Source: DASPKX01 sp035627835
GTDB taxonomy: Bacteria > Verrucomicrobiota > Verrucomicrobiia > Limisphaerales > SXQI01
NCBI GenBank assembly: GCA_035627835.1
Contig: DASPKX010000061.1
Coordinates: forward strand, 1-45,925
DNA length: 45,925 bases
Direction of reading: 5' to 3'
Shown: piece after piece, positions 44,601-45,925 of the stretch
How the letters are laid out: every line of letters starts with the position of its first letter
How positions within the stretch are numbered: position 1 is the stretch's first letter
Made by a program: the position numbers and the translations under genes
Notes under the pieces: generated by a model
The model's database searches: none
Seen by the model: the letters and a program-made list of their open reading frames with translations, nothing else
Told to the model about the DNA's origin: nothing

Positions 44601-45324
44601 CAACCACGGTGCCATCGTTCTTCAAGGCCATGCTGTGCAAGCCAGCTGCGGCGACAGCGACGACGTTGTTGCTCAGCTCTGCAGGAATGTTGACTGCTCC
44701 AAAGCCGTTATATCCCCAGCCCACGATTGTGCCATCGGACCTCAACGCGAGGTTATGGTATTCGCCCGAAGATATGGCGACGACGTTGGTCAGGCCTGGC
44801 GGAGGGGTGGTCTGGCCTTCAGTGCCGCGGCCCCAGCCGACCACCGTGCCATCGCGTTTCAAAGCAATGCTGTGAACCCAGCCGCCCTTCACATCGACAA
44901 CGTCCGTAAGTCCGGGGGGAACGTTGATCTGGCCATAGTTGTTTGCGCCCCATGCACGAATGGTGCCGTCTGGCCGCACGGCCATGTTGTGATATCCGCC
45001 TGCGCCGACCGCCACAACTTTGCCGAGATCATGAGGCACACTGGCATTGTAGCCCCAGGCAACGAGGCTCCCGTCAGACTTCAGGGCGAGGTTGTGCCAC
45101 TCGCCGACGGCGATGGCCACGACATCGTTGAGCCCAGCTGGGACAACGCCTTGGCCCGTGCGGTTATCCCCCCAGGCAACGACTGTCCCCCCTGCGGCCC
45201 AACCCTTCGGAGCAAGTGCAAGGAGCGCGAGGGCGACGAGGAAGATTCGAAAGGGGGAAAGCATTGCAGATTTTGCAAATCTGCCGGCCGAAGCCGGTCC
45301 AGTCGGCGCAACTGTCCGTTTCAT
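41626..45324 (-). CDS. Secreted RCC1 plus seven-Fn3 protein
   Basis: 1232 residues. The start at 45324 (MKRTV) parallels the MKWTV start of the paralogue, with a signal peptide ending in APKGWA|A. Residues about 45-340 form an RCC1 propeller almost blade-for-blade like the neighbour. Seven fibronectin-III domains follow (about 345-985), several nearly identical (NQVNLQWDDVDGETGYTLER and NQVVLQWDDVASETGYTLER), a sign of recent internal duplication. Then comes the uncharacterised module (about 994-1151, ALYFVDWERTGA), also found twice in the protein at 32700, and a terminal domain ending GFFRTVSQ. Probably a long surface-exposed adhesin or binding protein. Confidence 0.9.
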   Translation of the reverse strand: MKRTVAPTGPASAGRFAKSAMLSPFRIFLVALALLALAPKGWAAGGTVVAWGDNRTGQGVVPAGLNDVVAIAVGEWHNLALKSDGSLVAWGYNASVPHDLGKVVAVGAGGYHNMAVRPDGTIRAWGANNYGQINVPPGLTDVVDVKGGWVHSIALKRDGTVVGWGRGTEGQTTPPPGLTNVVAISSGEYHNLALRSDGTIVGWGYNGFGAVNIPAELSNNVVAVAAAGLHSMALKNDGTVVAWGWNKHGQTDVPAGLRDVIAIAGGAEHSLALKSDGTIVGWGANDGWASNDPSCESVNHSCPRKYTGQITIPAGLNNVVSIAAGVFHSVALVAPSAPQAPSAPGLSIASVTETSISLTWPDLPNEAGYRLESRVGTSGTWTEIATPAANATTFTHTRLSAGTTIYYRLRAFNNVGTSAYSAEVHATTQKPLPTPTLRLGSATHNQVNLQWDDVDGETGYTLERKTGASAWSVVASPAAGATAHTDTSVAASTTYLYRLRAVNQTGASAYSAELTATTPPPPLGTPTLRLGATAHNQVVLQWDDVASETGYTLERKTGLRDWIVVASPGEGATSFTDTTVNASATYHYRIKSFNTVEASPYSPEISVTTPAAPLQPPAAPTLTGTVASHNTLNLQWAAVASANEFRLERRTAGTSSWTEIARIDGGSTTHVDAGLAANTTYVYRLRASNSAGVSPYSGELSLTTSAPPLQVPVAPVLEAQATSHAQVALSWGSVENAASFTLQRRESGSDTWVTISSPAAGATSHVDAQVSPATAFTYRISASNAAGTSAYSAEVSVTTPAAPVQIPVAPTLQAHATSHAQVALTWASIENATGFTLQRREAGSDTWVTVSSPGAGATGHVDAQVTPSTAYSYRISASNSAGTSPYSAEVAVTTPAPPVDPATLTLQATAISPTQVRLEWNDVLEAEGTYTIEWRLNTATAATGATAVGADATNYTAFGLAADTAYVFRIRATGQTAWTEATVTTPRDPSVVQAAVNFVRVDAQTSGLWPLEFGTEGRWIASQAADLPQGLTVTGLPETVTIWAEGSVDSRALVGPGGTNRFAAGWSGGPLTFNLAGSKGTPRRIALYFVDWERTGATQQITIRDTATGTNLDTRSIEAFAEGKYLVYEVDGDVDVTINSDGGDAVLSGLFVGGGLPGPISNRPLTLTALSAEPNGNGLRIRINGETGQRFKVQRTTDFQTWTDVATSILLSPSTEMTLDGGATGFFRTVSQ

Positions 45325-45818
45325 CGTCGCTCATATTAGTTCTCCTATGGACGATTCGTAGCGTCAGTGGCGACGATTCGGTGATGCTCCTTTTCATGGT
45401 TGGTTATGTCAGCCTCGGGATGTCGGGGCCCTGAGGGTGGAAGTAAGGGGGAGCGGGAATGGGACGTCCGCAGATTGCGCAGATTTCCGCAGATTAGAAG
45501 GGTGAAAAACGCAGGCAGTGAACCACAAAGGGGACGAAGACGACGATTCGGAATCTAACAGGAAGTGAGCAGAATTAGCGGAGATGGCCAGGGCGTTACA
45601 CTCCCTCAGGTTTCCACAGCTGTTCGCCATCTGGAGTCCGTCGGTCCAACATAGCTTTGGCAAAAGTGGAGGCCTGGAGAGAGGTGAAAGCGTTGCCGCA
45701 TGACGATCCGCTGCCTCTTGCAACTTCTTAATCTGCGGAATCTGCGCCAACTGCGGAGATCCTGCCTGTCCCTTTCTCCGTGTTCTTCGTGCCGTTCGTG
45801 GTTACCGCCTGTTCGGGT
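45325..45818. other. Gene-free stretch with 9-bp-period repeats
   Basis: No convincing coding frame. It holds GCAGATT arrays at 45470-45495 and, reversed, 45729-45753; a two-unit CGAAGG-type array at 45524-45539 (CACAAAGG, GACGAAGA); and its reverse at 45776-45800 (CTCCGTG, CTTCGTG, GTTCGTG). The two kinds of array thus appear in opposite orientation at the two ends of the stretch, giving it a rough inverted layout about 330 bp across. No promoter for the RCC1 gene could be picked out. Confidence 0.65.
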
Positions 45819-45925
45819 TCAAGGTCGGGGCGGAGGCGGGGAGCAGATTTCGGTTTCGATGTCGCGGATGAGGTGGAGGAAGTAGTCGCTCAGGGTCGGG
45901 CCGAAGAAGGACATCACCCGCGGTT
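45819..45925 (-). CDS. C-terminal end of an unidentified gene
   Basis: Partial: only the last 35 or so residues lie in the window, ending at TGA (45819-45821). The visible part contains SFFGPTLSDYFLHLIRDIE, then TEICSPPPPRP, with a proline tail. The composition and the amphipathic helix argue for a real protein, but it is too short to name. Confidence 0.55.
   Translation of the reverse strand, partial: PRVMSFFGPTLSDYFLHLIRDIETEICSPPPPRP

Noticed and set aside
45409..45750. Open frame of 113 codons (minus)
   Set aside because: Composed largely of the 9-bp-period repeat arrays; low-complexity translation.

Overview
The window looks like a chromosomal segment of a free-living, GC-rich Gram-negative bacterium, most likely a Verrucomicrobiota member of the soil/freshwater Pedosphaera/Limisphaerales type. 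This assignment is inference. It rests on the kinds of secreted proteins present (RCC1 plus fibronectin-III proteins, a GH140/DUF4038-type protein, recurring uncharacterised beta-modules), on a two-membrane envelope (porin, AsmA-like protein), and on intergenic repeats typical of that phylum. No rRNA or tRNA was found to fix it.

Layout. 1-303 is the N-terminal part of a MoxR-type AAA ATPase (minus). 517-3800 is a translationally coupled selA-selB pair for selenocysteine incorporation; no selC, selD or selenoprotein gene was found here. 3862-4041 is a small single-span membrane protein. 4411-7836 is a very large secreted protein of unknown function, 7887-8326 a hicBA toxin-antitoxin pair, and 8327-9712 a secreted DUF4038 glycosidase-like protein.

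10065-22053 is the functional core: an outer-membrane porin, the five-gene urea ABC transporter urtABCDE, a small HupE/UreJ-like membrane protein, and urease genes ureD, fused ureAB, ureC, ureF and ureG, almost all overlapping or a few bases apart. A near-consensus sigma-54 promoter lies in front of the porin (10003-10018). This suggests one nitrogen-controlled system that brings urea across both membranes and hydrolyses it. There is no ureE; UreG carries a histidine-rich N-terminus instead. A sigma-54 activator with an intact GAFTGA motif is encoded at 24639-26135.

22095-32631 is mixed housekeeping and regulation: an FKBP peptidyl-prolyl isomerase, an ECF sigma / anti-sigma / DUF3106 operon, the NtrC-family regulator behind a secreted protein, an AsmA-like protein, recG and a cupin. 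Between 27789 and 28257 lie a 161-bp palindromic MITE-like element and a strongly structured putative RNA ending in a perfect intrinsic terminator.

32700-45324 is dominated by exported proteins: a 1153-residue multidomain protein with a gingipain-like region, an S10 serine carboxypeptidase, a YdjC-type deacetylase with a signal peptide, and two tandem RCC1 paralogues. A ~150-residue uncharacterised module occurs three times in two of these proteins. The intergenic DNA here is rich in repeats: a ~30-bp palindrome family, 9-bp-period GCAGATT and CGAAGG arrays, and a GTGTTTT array spaced 12 and 21 bp. The window ends in the C-terminus of an unidentified gene (minus).
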